This document shows positions 14,524 to 23,754 of a DNA stretch of 32,064 bases, in pieces (within the stretch, counting starts at the first letter, position 1; every line of letters starts with the position of its first letter). The stretch is from NCBI GenBank assembly GCA_930989535.1, contig CAKNLK010000025.1, forward strand, positions 1 through 32,064, in the 5' to 3' direction. Position numbers and translations under genes: made by a program. The DNA comes from an uncultured Clostridia bacterium. GTDB taxonomy: Bacteria > Bacillota > Clostridia > Christensenellales > Borkfalkiaceae. The notes below the pieces were generated by a model that was given only the letters and a program-made list of their open reading frames with translations, ran no database searches and was not told the origin of the DNA.

Positions 14524-15867
14524 TCAATAAGTAATATCGCCGCGCAGCCAATTGTTCGTCGAAATGACGTACGGGAAAGACGGATCGCGCTTAAACTCGA
14601 AGACAGGAACGCCGACGTCGGGATAACCGAAGCAGGTAACGACGCGCGCGCCGTTGCCGAACATTTCGGCGAAATAATCGTCACATTTTTCCACCGTATC
14701 CAACCCGGCGGCATACCCTTCCGCACAGGCGAATTCGTTATAAGTCGGATCCGCTTCAAAGAGCTGCTGTTTCATCTTTGTCATATCGTATTTGCACGTT
14801 ACGGGAGACATCGTATACCCGGGCGTACTGTATTCGTTGACCGCTACCCAAATCGGAGGATAAAAAGTGCTTTCGTTGTTCAGCGTCGTCTGGCAGGAAA
14901 CAGTATGCGTGAATATCTTGCGGCGCGGAACGCCCGCATCGTACACGGTTTTTGCCAGCAATTCCGAATAATCGTGAATCACCTGATACAGGATATTGCG
15001 CATATGCTGCGCCGAATCGATTCCCTTTTCCGCCGCCTCGGCATCGAGCTTCGCCTGGTCGTAGCCGAGCGAATGGAGTGCACTGTAACCGTATTGAGCC
15101 ACTTCCCACTCCTGCATCTGCACGCCGGTGGCATAATCGCGGGGCAAATTATTCATGTCGAGGTTGAGCTGACGGTTGTTCGAAGTATAATCGGCAATAT
15201 GCGTTTCCCAACCGACGGCAACGCCCGCAAAGAGATACGCTTTGTCCTCTTCTTTCAATTTGTTATATCGCTCGGTAAGCGGCTTTAAAAAGCCCTCTTT
15301 CAGATTATTGACAATCAATTCCTGCAATTTCGGAGAGGCAAAATTCGGCATCGGGTGAGCAACGCGCCAGCTGCCCCAGTTATACCAGAACCTGGGCAGT
15401 GCGCCGTACTTGTTCTGACCGCCGTATTCTTCGCCCTCTTCGGGGAACGCAATCCACTCGCACATGGAAGGATCTTCCCAATACTTAACTTCCGCATCGC
15501 CGCCGAACAGCGTGGTATAATTGTTGACGTCGTCCAATTGGAAATATACAGGTATGTTAAACTTTTCCGCCATATCGAACGCCGTGTTTACTTCCGCCTG
15601 CATCTGTTCGATCGACTGCGTAAGCAGCATCGGGCCCATGAACCCCGCCGCATACATGCGGTCGGACGCGGGATCGTTTTCGCCAAATAATACTTTCATT
15701 TCCGCGGCATAGCTTTCCACTTCTTCATAATGCGTGTTCGTAAACTGCATTACGATATATTTGTCGTCGCGCGTATCTTCCAGTTCCTTTTGCTGACAAC
15801 CGCCCAAAAGCGGAAGCGTAAAGAGACACACCGCCATACATAAAACCATCCATTTTTTTAAATTCAT
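14524..15867 (-). CDS. Lipoprotein, probable TIM-barrel glycoside hydrolase of unknown family
   Basis: A 447-residue exported protein with lipobox LPLLGGC (Cys about 24), so anchored to the outer face of the membrane. The fold looks like a clan-A barrel: FQLDDVNNY in an early strand, AGVAVGWETHI with Glu about 221 as possible acid/base, IFTHTV and PGYTMSP in later strands, and CAEGYAAG with Glu about 383 as possible nucleophile. I do not recognise the CAZy family. ATG 15867 is used because GGAG sits 8 nt away; the longer GTG start abuts the site. One base separates it from the GH78 stop. The catalytic claim is inference; it could be a non-enzymatic binder. Confidence 0.6.
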   Translation of the reverse strand: MNLKKWMVLCMAVCLFTLPLLGGCQQKELEDTRDDKYIVMQFTNTHYEEVESYAAEMKVLFGENDPASDRMYAAGFMGPMLLTQSIEQMQAEVNTAFDMAEKFNIPVYFQLDDVNNYTTLFGGDAEVKYWEDPSMCEWIAFPEEGEEYGGQNKYGALPRFWYNWGSWRVAHPMPNFASPKLQELIVNNLKEGFLKPLTERYNKLKEEDKAYLFAGVAVGWETHIADYTSNNRQLNLDMNNLPRDYATGVQMQEWEVAQYGYSALHSLGYDQAKLDAEAAEKGIDSAQHMRNILYQVIHDYSELLAKTVYDAGVPRRKIFTHTVSCQTTLNNESTFYPPIWVAVNEYSTPGYTMSPVTCKYDMTKMKQQLFEADPTYNEFACAEGYAAGLDTVEKCDDYFAEMFGNGARVVTCFGYPDVGVPVFEFKRDPSFPYVISTNNWLRGDITY

Positions 15868-15868
15868 T

Positions 15869-17989
15869 TTATTCACTCCGTACTATTCCGTTCTCATTGC
15901 GATCGATGATCCATTGGATAACATACGACGCAAACCCGTGATTACAGCTGGCAAAGTCGGTATCGTTTTCCCAAAGCGTATTCGTCTTTTCCGCCATATA
16001 CAGGAAATAGCCGACCGCTTCCGCCAACAATTGTTCTTTCAGCCCGTGCCGCTCCAACAGCATCAGCCGCAGGTAATTGCCGATAAACGAATTTGCGTGC
16101 CATACCGCGGGATAGGCGTTCGTCTTTTTGCGGTCGGGGCCGAAATGCTTAACCAATGTTTCCCACAGCGCAGGATACAAATCGGGCGTAGCCGTTTCCG
16201 TGAAAAACGCATAATACTGGCAAACCTCGCTGATATCACGACAGGGCGACAACTGCCCGTCACTGCGCACCGCATGGTCGGTAAAAAATTCCCCGTCGAA
16301 AGAATTTGTCCGAATCACGCCGCGGATACGCTCCGCTTTGGCGATAAGCCCCGCATCTTTGTACATTTCCCCCGCCTTTTGCAGGGTGAGCGCATACAGC
16401 ATATTGGTCGGATAATTTACGTCGTTGGTAAATTCTGCCGCCTTACTCCATTCGATAAATACCCAGCCTTCCAATCTTTCCAGCAATTCCTGCTCGTTTT
16501 CGTACTTTTTGAAATACTCAAACAGCGCGTAAATCTTATTCTTTGCGCGGCGAACCAAATCGGCGTCGGCCGTTTCGGAATAGTACCGCTCCAATTCAAG
16601 GACGAACCACATCGCCCAGTTCGGAATAAAATTCCCGTCCGGATGCTCGGAAGGATAGCACATCGGCAACATGCCTTTCGGCAGATGCTCTACGCGCTTG
16701 GGGAGCAAAAAGTTTTCCAAAAAGTCATGTTCAACGTCGTTTCGGCCGGTCAGAATATGCTCGACGCGCCCGGTAAAATATCCGTCGCACAGCCACCCCG
16801 CGCGCTCGCGGGAAGGGCAGTCCATCAAGATATCCACGCAGTTGTACTTAAACGTATTCAGCGCCGCCGCAAACAGCTTTTGGATTTTTTCGTCGGAGCT
16901 GCGGAACGTAAATTCCTCCGCCGCAGGGTTAGAAACCTCTTTCATCGCAAAGCGGCGAATCCGTACTTTCCCCTCTGTACAGAAGATTTTTGCGTACCGA
17001 AAGACATACGGCTCTAAACTCAAGGTTTTATATTCGCCTGCCTCGCATGTATATTTAATGCAATTGATACAATTCAAACGGAACGGATTGACATCGGAAT
17101 CGGTCAAAATTTCGTCGAACGTCACATAAAAAACGCTCTTTTTTTCCGCCGTAAACTCGACGCTGATAAAACCGCACCCGTTCACCGAAAAATCGAACAG
17201 CTGAAACAGGCCTTCTTCCAGAGTACCTTCGTTTACCTCGTAGTCGAAGGAAACCAGCTTCATCCCCCGCAACTCTTCGTACAGATCACATTCCACACTG
17301 TTGCGTGCATAGGCCTTGAAGTCCTTTCGCGGCTCCAAAAACGCAGGCCCGACGAGCACTTCGCTGTTATCGTGCGGCTGCCCGGCTAAAAAGGTACCGC
17401 TCCCGATAATGCTCGGCTCGATTTCGGAAAAGCGCGGAATTCTGCTCTCCCGGGGCAAATATTTTTTCTCCTCCTGCTCGACCGTTTTGCGCGCGCTGCA
17501 AACCCGCTCCCCCGCCAGCATTTCCGCATAGTCCTTATCCAGCTTCCAAATTTCCGTAAAGGTGCGCTGGAAAGAATAGCGCAACGTTTTCTGCGCGTGT
17601 TCGGGCACATCGAACGCGAGAGTATATTTGTCGGTACCGATCAAGGGCTTGCCGCCGCAAAGCACCTCCGCCTGCAAAAAGCCGTCATTTTCGGCATACT
17701 GAAAGGTATTCACCTTATACGACGCGACTAAAAATACCAAAATATTTTCGCCGTTTCGCAATTTTTCCCCAATCGGCAGCGAGTCCACACGGAAGTACCC
17801 CTTTGCCGAACGGGCAGGCCCGGCGAGGAGGAATGCGCCGTTGAGATAGCATTGATAGCTATCTGCAGCGGCGACATTCAGTACATAGTCGCTCGCATCC
17901 GCCTTATTGAATTTCAGTAAAAACCCGCATAACTTGTTGTAATCTTTTTTCTTACTTTCAATCCAGATAGGTTTCGCTTCTTTAAACAT
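15869..17989 (-). CDS. GH78-type alpha-L-rhamnosidase, cytoplasmic
   Basis: A 706-residue protein without signal peptide, so it acts on imported material. Residues 1-360 are beta-sandwich accessory domains. The (alpha/alpha)6 catalytic domain follows. DCPSRERAGWLCDG (390-403) matches the GH78 block DCP-R-E, with Glu395 as the expected general acid, and TLWENDTD holds Glu674 at the position of the general base. NHGFASYV matches the block after it. GH78 releases alpha-L-rhamnose with inversion; family members acting on other sugars exist. ATG 17989 has no clear Shine-Dalgarno and lies 14 nt after the upstream stop, which suggests translational coupling. No rhamnose catabolic genes are in the window. 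Confidence 0.85.
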   Translation of the reverse strand: MFKEAKPIWIESKKKDYNKLCGFLLKFNKADASDYVLNVAAADSYQCYLNGAFLLAGPARSAKGYFRVDSLPIGEKLRNGENILVFLVASYKVNTFQYAENDGFLQAEVLCGGKPLIGTDKYTLAFDVPEHAQKTLRYSFQRTFTEIWKLDKDYAEMLAGERVCSARKTVEQEEKKYLPRESRIPRFSEIEPSIIGSGTFLAGQPHDNSEVLVGPAFLEPRKDFKAYARNSVECDLYEELRGMKLVSFDYEVNEGTLEEGLFQLFDFSVNGCGFISVEFTAEKKSVFYVTFDEILTDSDVNPFRLNCINCIKYTCEAGEYKTLSLEPYVFRYAKIFCTEGKVRIRRFAMKEVSNPAAEEFTFRSSDEKIQKLFAAALNTFKYNCVDILMDCPSRERAGWLCDGYFTGRVEHILTGRNDVEHDFLENFLLPKRVEHLPKGMLPMCYPSEHPDGNFIPNWAMWFVLELERYYSETADADLVRRAKNKIYALFEYFKKYENEQELLERLEGWVFIEWSKAAEFTNDVNYPTNMLYALTLQKAGEMYKDAGLIAKAERIRGVIRTNSFDGEFFTDHAVRSDGQLSPCRDISEVCQYYAFFTETATPDLYPALWETLVKHFGPDRKKTNAYPAVWHANSFIGNYLRLMLLERHGLKEQLLAEAVGYFLYMAEKTNTLWENDTDFASCNHGFASYVIQWIIDRNENGIVRSE

Positions 17990-18003
17990 AGATTATTGAC
18001 ACT

Positions 18004-20544
18004 TTAAGAATTTTTCTTCCTCTTTATTGCCACTGCGCACACCGCCGCGCCGAGCAGCACCGCGACTGCAACTGCCATACCGCTCTGTGCCACGGCGGAA
18101 GAGCAACCGCCGCCGCTCGCCGCCTCTGCGACCGTTATCGTAAAGGTTACCGGCGTGGACGTATTCCCGGAAGAATCGGTCGCCGTATACGTTACGGTGT
18201 ATTCCCCGGCAGCCTGCGGCGTAAACGAACGGTTCACGACCGACACATCTTTGCCGTCCGGGCCCTTCACGCTGATCTGTTCGGTAAGCCCCGTTTCCAT
18301 ATCGTCGGTAACCGTAGCGGGAGGCAAAATAACCTTTTCGCCCACCGTTCCGGTGGTAGGCACGCCCGATACCTTCACTTCGGGAGCCGTCGTATCCTCG
18401 ATTACCTCCGTCTTTTCGTGGCTGATTCCCGTCAGCGTAAGGCAGCGCGTCTGCACATTGGGCAATTTTTGATCCGCGTCATCGTTATCATAGGCGGCGA
18501 AGCTCAGATAAGTGCAGTTGTTGGCGTCTACGATATCGCTGTAATATACTTTGCTCAAATTTTCGTGGCGCATCTGCTTGCCGTTGACGAACAACAGCAC
18601 GCCGCCTTCATCGTTCGGCTGAATTTCAATCGTCGCAGGGCCGATTGCATCGGAATCGTTCGCAAAGGTGTCCTCGATAGCGATGTCCTCGCCGCCGACG
18701 ATCGAATTATAATACACGCTGACGAGCAATTTCCCGTCGCGGTTATTGAAACGGACGATTAAGCAGGGCGAATTGCATTGCCCCGCACCGGGAGCATTGA
18801 TTGCCGGAGCTTTGGCGAAGCCCACACTGACCCAAGCGTCGGTCGAAGTTGCTTCGTTCGTATCGTTGCCGTCCCACAGGCCGTCAACATTGAGGCTGAC
18901 GCGCAGAGCCCCGTCGTTCATGGAGAGGGGCAATTTGTAATAGCTGTGCGCGAATACCTGCATGCCCGTTTCCACGGCGCTGACGCCGCCGTACGGGGCA
19001 ACCCAATTGTTAATATCTTTGATTGAATCCATTGTCAGCGCGTCGTCGGGGTCGATAACCGTGATGGAATATTCGTTGCGCGCGGTCTCGTTGTTGCTGT
19101 CCGTCGCCGTGTATACGACGGTATAAGTTCCCTTTATGCTCGGCGTGAAAACGTTATCCGTAACGGTAACAGCATTGTTTTCCGGGTCTGTAACGGTGAT
19201 CGCCGCTTGAATCTCCTCTCCGTCCGCCTGCACTACATTGCCCGCGGGAAGAGTAATGGCGCTGCCGACCATTCCGCTCTCCGGCACGCCGGATACTTCG
19301 ATGTAAATATTTTCTTTCGCCTTAATATCGCCAGTGATGCCGAGAACCTGGACGCTGTTGTTAGACTGATTGCCCTGTACATAGCTGCCGAAGCCGAAGA
19401 AGGTATAGCCGTTTTCATCGGTAAAGTCGGCAAAGGTGAGGGTATCGAATACGGAGTTCGAAACGGGCTGACGGTTGAGGGAAACGGACATCTTGCCCTC
19501 CACTTCCTCCAATTCCAAAACAAACTGCCCCAAATTGAAATCCGTCAACTTCAGCTCGCCCTGACCAAACGTATTCTTTTCGGGCTGAATGGCAATCTTT
19601 CCGCCCTGGTTGCGCATCATGATGTTGAGGCCGGCGGTGTTCTGATTGGGAATTTTGGCCGTTTTGCCCAAGCTGATCGCTGCCCAAGCGTCGACGTTGC
19701 CGATGATCATGTTTACATTCATCGTAATTTTAATGTACTTGGAAGACACATCGATGGGGCGGAGATAGAGAGCGTCCTGCGTCAATTCGACGCCGCTGCC
19801 GCTCGCGCTGACGCCCGCGCCCGACCAGTTGCGCACGTCTTCGACGCCGCCGAACGTCTCGATTTTAGAGAAGGACAGCTCTTTCAGTGCGCCATCCGCA
19901 GCATAGCTCGCCACATTCATAAATACTCTGCCGTAAGAATCGGCGATTTCTTCTTTCTTTACATTCCCGAGCTGAGGATGCGATTCTAAATTCATGGCAG
20001 AAACGAGCTCGCCCTGCTTTATCTCCACCGTGGGGTTTTCCCCGAACAGAGAGATATTGATTGTAAACGGCTCATTTGCATTCAAGCCGCCCGCAATCAT
20101 AACCGGGCCGAGGGCGATATCTTCGCGGACAAGCCCGCTCCCGTTATCCCACCAATGGAAGATATTTACATTCATGCTCTCCGCGCCGGGCTGGAACATA
20201 ATCGTAAAGTTCGCCCTGTCGGGAGCTCCATGGACGGAACCGCCCACAAACTGCGGGCTGTTCGCAAACGCCAGCACATACCAGAAATCGACTGCAGGCA
20301 GTACGGTGAATTCCATATCCAAAGAAATGCTTTCGCCGTAAAGGGGCGACTTCAAATGCGCGTCCGCACCGATACCGATGCTTCCGTCATCATACTCTTT
20401 GCCCTGACCGTAATCGTCCTGCCATTCCGACAGGCTCATACCGAACCCGCGCGAATCGTCCGCCGCAGCGGTGAGAGTCATTCCGACAAATACGGAGCAT
20501 AGCAGCGTAATTGCCGCAAGTATTGCTATTAGCTTGGTTTTCAT
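18004..20544 (-). CDS. Large surface protein with jelly-roll and Ig-like domains, Cys-type C-terminal anchor
   Basis: An 846-residue exported protein. After a signal peptide (MKTKLIAILAAITLL... cleaved near residue 28) come two lectin-like beta-sandwich segments (about 30-230 and 235-420), an Ig-like repeat (about 425-505, SGVPESGMVGSAITLP ... YTVVYTATDS), a third sandwich segment (about 515-705) and a second Ig-like repeat (SGVPTTGTVGEKVILP ... YTVTYTATDSSG). The tail is GGGCSS, a hydrophobic stretch and IKRKKNS. No LPxTG is present; the Gly-Gly-Gly-Cys tail recalls MYXO- and Synerg-CTERM signals. It likely binds glycan at the cell surface for the hydrolases next to it. ATG 20544 has GGAGG 7 nt upstream. 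No catalytic motif was seen. Confidence 0.8.
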   Translation of the reverse strand: MKTKLIAILAAITLLCSVFVGMTLTAAADDSRGFGMSLSEWQDDYGQGKEYDDGSIGIGADAHLKSPLYGESISLDMEFTVLPAVDFWYVLAFANSPQFVGGSVHGAPDRANFTIMFQPGAESMNVNIFHWWDNGSGLVREDIALGPVMIAGGLNANEPFTINISLFGENPTVEIKQGELVSAMNLESHPQLGNVKKEEIADSYGRVFMNVASYAADGALKELSFSKIETFGGVEDVRNWSGAGVSASGSGVELTQDALYLRPIDVSSKYIKITMNVNMIIGNVDAWAAISLGKTAKIPNQNTAGLNIMMRNQGGKIAIQPEKNTFGQGELKLTDFNLGQFVLELEEVEGKMSVSLNRQPVSNSVFDTLTFADFTDENGYTFFGFGSYVQGNQSNNSVQVLGITGDIKAKENIYIEVSGVPESGMVGSAITLPAGNVVQADGEEIQAAITVTDPENNAVTVTDNVFTPSIKGTYTVVYTATDSNNETARNEYSITVIDPDDALTMDSIKDINNWVAPYGGVSAVETGMQVFAHSYYKLPLSMNDGALRVSLNVDGLWDGNDTNEATSTDAWVSVGFAKAPAINAPGAGQCNSPCLIVRFNNRDGKLLVSVYYNSIVGGEDIAIEDTFANDSDAIGPATIEIQPNDEGGVLLFVNGKQMRHENLSKVYYSDIVDANNCTYLSFAAYDNDDADQKLPNVQTRCLTLTGISHEKTEVIEDTTAPEVKVSGVPTTGTVGEKVILPPATVTDDMETGLTEQISVKGPDGKDVSVVNRSFTPQAAGEYTVTYTATDSSGNTSTPVTFTITVAEAASGGGCSSAVAQSGMAVAVAVLLGAAVCAVAIKRKKNS

Positions 20545-20560
20545 CTTTATTCCTCCTTTT

Positions 20561-22807
20561 TTATTCAACCGTGATAAAGGTACATCTGTATGCGGGGATG
20601 GAAAGCTCTACAATCGTCTCCTCCCCTTCGGTAAGCACGCTGACCGCGCTGACATCGCCGGTGTACGCATCCCACTGGCGGTACGCTTCCCCCACTTCGT
20701 TGAGCCGCACTTTGATTTTTGCGTTTTCCGACGTGGTATTGACAAACATGAATACCGAATTGTTCTTAAACTTGTGTTTCACCGCCACGATATCGCGGTT
20801 ATCATCCTCCAAAACGACTGATTTGACGCCCATTTCGCGCAGCGCATCGGAAATTGCACTCACGCTCTGCGCCTCTGTGCAATTCGGGTTCGCGCGGATT
20901 TGCCCCAGCTTCTGCGTCAATTCGGCCTGTCCGCCCGCCGTATTGGAGAGAATATCGTCCGTATTCTGCATAATTACGCGCACGCCGCCGTTGACCGCTT
21001 CGACGAGCTTATCGACCGTTTCGTACTCCAACGCCTTGGTGCGCGGAATAACAATCGCCGTAAACCGTTCGCCCGAGGGAGTTACCAGCGCGCCGCCTTC
21101 CACTTTGCATGCATCGAGGTTGACGTAGTCGAGTATATCGTAATCGATTTGATTGCCCACGAGAGTACGCGTCAGATTGCTGAAATTGCTGCTTGTCGCG
21201 CGGACATTCTCGTTGAACTTATTCAGGTGTTCGGGCGGCAGCGTGTCCACATACACGCCCTCGATCGGATAATAGACGGCGACGCTGCTCTCGTGGATAC
21301 CGCCGTCGAGCATATACCCCATGCGCCCGATCGTATCGGCAAACAAACGGTTATCCTCCTCGCTCATCAAATGCGGGCGGTAAAAAGTGCCGATTTGATT
21401 GACGCCCATGGCATATTGCACGGCAATCGATCCGAGTTTTGCATACATATTGTCCGTTTCCACCGCGTCGAATGCAGCGGAAACTTCGCTCATCACCTTG
21501 CTCTTGCCGCCGAAATGCGCCGCAGAAGAGGCGAATTTCGCCGTCGTTGCGCACCAGTTCACCGCCGTCGACGGGTTCGCCGTCAACAAGTCGATGCCGG
21601 GCATCTGCATGTTGGAGAGGTTGCGCATAATGTTTCCGTTGAAAACCGGATGCATATAGATATCCTCTTCCAACAGGAAATGCCCCGTAAGGCTCACGTT
21701 GTTCTCTCCGCACCATTCGCCGAGCTGACCGGAATAGTTGGCAGACATCAACTCACCGAGCGTCTTGTAGTAGTCCCAGCGGAACCGCTTTGCCGCGTCG
21801 CTCGTCCCCTCATACAGATAGGTGAAATAATTTTCGGGGGAATAGCCGCGCAGCGAGGTAAACTTTTCAACGATATCACTGCTGTAATTTGCGGTAGGCA
21901 GGAGCGGAATATCCGGATCGATCGGATCTTTCACCGCAGGGGTAGTCGGAGGGCCGTCCATATAAGTACCCAACATCGACGGTTCGTCGGTGAAAAACGC
22001 TTCGATACCGTTGCCGAAATACTTGCCCAGCCGTTCCTTATACTGCTCGTGCGTAACGCGGATAAATTCCTGTACAGGCTCCGACTTGAGCACGTTGATA
22101 TAACGGCGGAGCTCTGCCCAGTTGTTTACAGCGTGCGTACCTTCGTAAAAGTACTTATAATATTGCACTGCAATCACTCTGTCCGCATCCGCCGTCCATT
22201 GCAGCGTATCGTTGCTGACATACTGCATCAGGTCGACGCACGCGTTCAAATCCATGTCATCGACGCTCGTGCCCGAAAAGGCTTTGGCAAAGGCTATACT
22301 GTGCCCGTGCGGGGCGCTGATTTGCACCGTTTCCCCCGCCGATACGACCTTGACATCGTTGACCAGCCCCTCCGCCTGCCATTCGGGATGGTCGCGCAGA
22401 ACCAACCCGCCCGCGGCGCCGCTGGGATAGTGCAATTCGTCGTACAGCCAAACGCGCAGGCCGAGTTCGTCAATCGCATACTCTACATTTTTTACGAGGG
22501 AATCCCACATTTCCTCGCTTTCCAGATAGTCCACCAGAAAAGATACATTGGTTGCGACACCGCCGTACCCGTATTCTTTGAGCATGTCCAGCGTCGCTTT
22601 ATCCACGCCATTGGTTTCATATTCGCTCGCATGAATGATAGGCAGCGGGCGGAATCGCAGCTCCGGGTCTGAAAAAGCTTCCTCCTCAAATGTACGCTCG
22701 TTGCCGATGATGGACGGCGGAGCCAACTTATCATCGACGCCGCAGCCGCTAAACAGCAAGACCGCCGATAAAAGGCAGGTCGCACCAAGCGCAGCTCCTC
22801 TCTTCAT
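20561..22807 (-). CDS. Lipoprotein glycoside hydrolase, GH106-like
   Basis: A 748-residue surface lipoprotein (lipobox LLFSGC, Cys22). The N-terminal barrel carries blocks typical of large hydrolases grouped with GH106: LRVWLYDELHYPSGAAGG (119-134), FFTDEPSM with Asp274-Glu275, VSLTGHFLLEED, and KVMSEVSAA. A Rossmann-like middle part (VAVYYPIEGVY ... FTAIVIPRTKAL ... GVRVIMQNTD) and a C-terminal beta-sandwich follow, as in relatives. GH106 enzymes are calcium-dependent alpha-L-rhamnosidases, so this fits with the GH78 gene in the operon. The ATG is nine bases after the previous stop, inside TAAGGAGG. Family assignment is by pattern and could be a sister family. Confidence 0.75.
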   Translation of the reverse strand: MKRGAALGATCLLSAVLLFSGCGVDDKLAPPSIIGNERTFEEEAFSDPELRFRPLPIIHASEYETNGVDKATLDMLKEYGYGGVATNVSFLVDYLESEEMWDSLVKNVEYAIDELGLRVWLYDELHYPSGAAGGLVLRDHPEWQAEGLVNDVKVVSAGETVQISAPHGHSIAFAKAFSGTSVDDMDLNACVDLMQYVSNDTLQWTADADRVIAVQYYKYFYEGTHAVNNWAELRRYINVLKSEPVQEFIRVTHEQYKERLGKYFGNGIEAFFTDEPSMLGTYMDGPPTTPAVKDPIDPDIPLLPTANYSSDIVEKFTSLRGYSPENYFTYLYEGTSDAAKRFRWDYYKTLGELMSANYSGQLGEWCGENNVSLTGHFLLEEDIYMHPVFNGNIMRNLSNMQMPGIDLLTANPSTAVNWCATTAKFASSAAHFGGKSKVMSEVSAAFDAVETDNMYAKLGSIAVQYAMGVNQIGTFYRPHLMSEEDNRLFADTIGRMGYMLDGGIHESSVAVYYPIEGVYVDTLPPEHLNKFNENVRATSSNFSNLTRTLVGNQIDYDILDYVNLDACKVEGGALVTPSGERFTAIVIPRTKALEYETVDKLVEAVNGGVRVIMQNTDDILSNTAGGQAELTQKLGQIRANPNCTEAQSVSAISDALREMGVKSVVLEDDNRDIVAVKHKFKNNSVFMFVNTTSENAKIKVRLNEVGEAYRQWDAYTGDVSAVSVLTEGEETIVELSIPAYRCTFITVE

Positions 22808-22816
22808 TTTACCTCC

Positions 22817-23731
22817 TTATTCTCTCGAAAATTCCGTTACGCGCCGAACATATTCGCGCGTAAATGCGTTTGCATCCACCGCCGTGGCAACCAACTGTTT
22901 GCTTTCGGCAGCGCTTTTCCTCCAATTCGGGTCGGATAACTTCACCACATATCCGTTCGCATACTCGGCATCGCTCTCCACCGCACAAATCATCGGCTGC
23001 CACGTTATAAAGCTGTCGTTAAAGGAGCAAATCAGCGCGAGCGGATCGTGCAGAAACACTTCTCCCGCCCATTTTTTGCGCATGCGGTTGAGCATTTGCA
23101 GGCAAGGGTGGGGATGTTTTACAATTTCTTCCAAAAGCTGCCCGCTCAATTTGCATTGAAAGGTGATGTCGACGCCCACACACTGCATCGGCAGTCCGCT
23201 GCCCATAACAATCGACGCCGCTTTCGGATCACAGCAGAAATTATATTCGCCCCAATTCATGGAATAGGAGCCGCCCATGATGCACAGCTTTTCGATTTTG
23301 CCGAACAAGTCCGGCCTCGCCTGCAGAACCTTCGCAACATTTGTCAGTGCACCGAGCGTAACAAGAGTAACTTTCTTCTCGCTCGACTCCAAAGCGCGGA
23401 TGAGAAACCCTACCGCATCGTCCCCGTCGTATTCCACTCCCTCGTATTCCTCCGCATAGGAGTGAGGCAATTCGGAATAATCAATGGGATGCCCGTGCAC
23501 CGAAGTGCACTCCAGCGGCTTTGATTCTCCCGCATAAACGGGTATTTCGGAGAAGCCGCCCGCACACAGGAGCGCTTTGGCCATTTTTGCGCGGTATTTT
23601 GCACAGCGGAACACCGTTGTTACGCCCAGCACGCGTATTTCGGGAGAACGCATAGCCAGGCAAAGGGCAAAAGCATCATCGATATCGTCTCCCAAATCCG
23701 TATCGATTAAAACAGGTATTCTATCTTTCAT
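22817..23731 (-). CDS. Nucleoside hydrolase family protein (IU-NH)
   Basis: A 304-residue cytoplasmic enzyme of the inosine-uridine nucleoside hydrolase fold, which cleaves N-ribosides to ribose plus base. The calcium-binding motif DTDLGDDIDDA (10-20) is complete. VTLGALTNVA, IMGGSYSMNWGEYNFCCDPKAA and the catalytic His-Asp in FLHDPLALI are all present. It lies in a carbohydrate operon, not with purine genes, and a ribokinase ends the same operon. Either nucleosides are a true substrate, or it is a furanosidase of this fold acting on a furanose-containing glycan. The Shine-Dalgarno is weak (AAGAG), 23 bases after the permease stop. Family is sure, substrate is not. Confidence 0.9.
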   Translation of the reverse strand: MKDRIPVLIDTDLGDDIDDAFALCLAMRSPEIRVLGVTTVFRCAKYRAKMAKALLCAGGFSEIPVYAGESKPLECTSVHGHPIDYSELPHSYAEEYEGVEYDGDDAVGFLIRALESSEKKVTLVTLGALTNVAKVLQARPDLFGKIEKLCIMGGSYSMNWGEYNFCCDPKAASIVMGSGLPMQCVGVDITFQCKLSGQLLEEIVKHPHPCLQMLNRMRKKWAGEVFLHDPLALICSFNDSFITWQPMICAVESDAEYANGYVVKLSDPNWRKSAAESKQLVATAVDANAFTREYVRRVTEFSRE

Positions 23732-23754
23732 AATAAACTCTTTTCATTCTTTCT

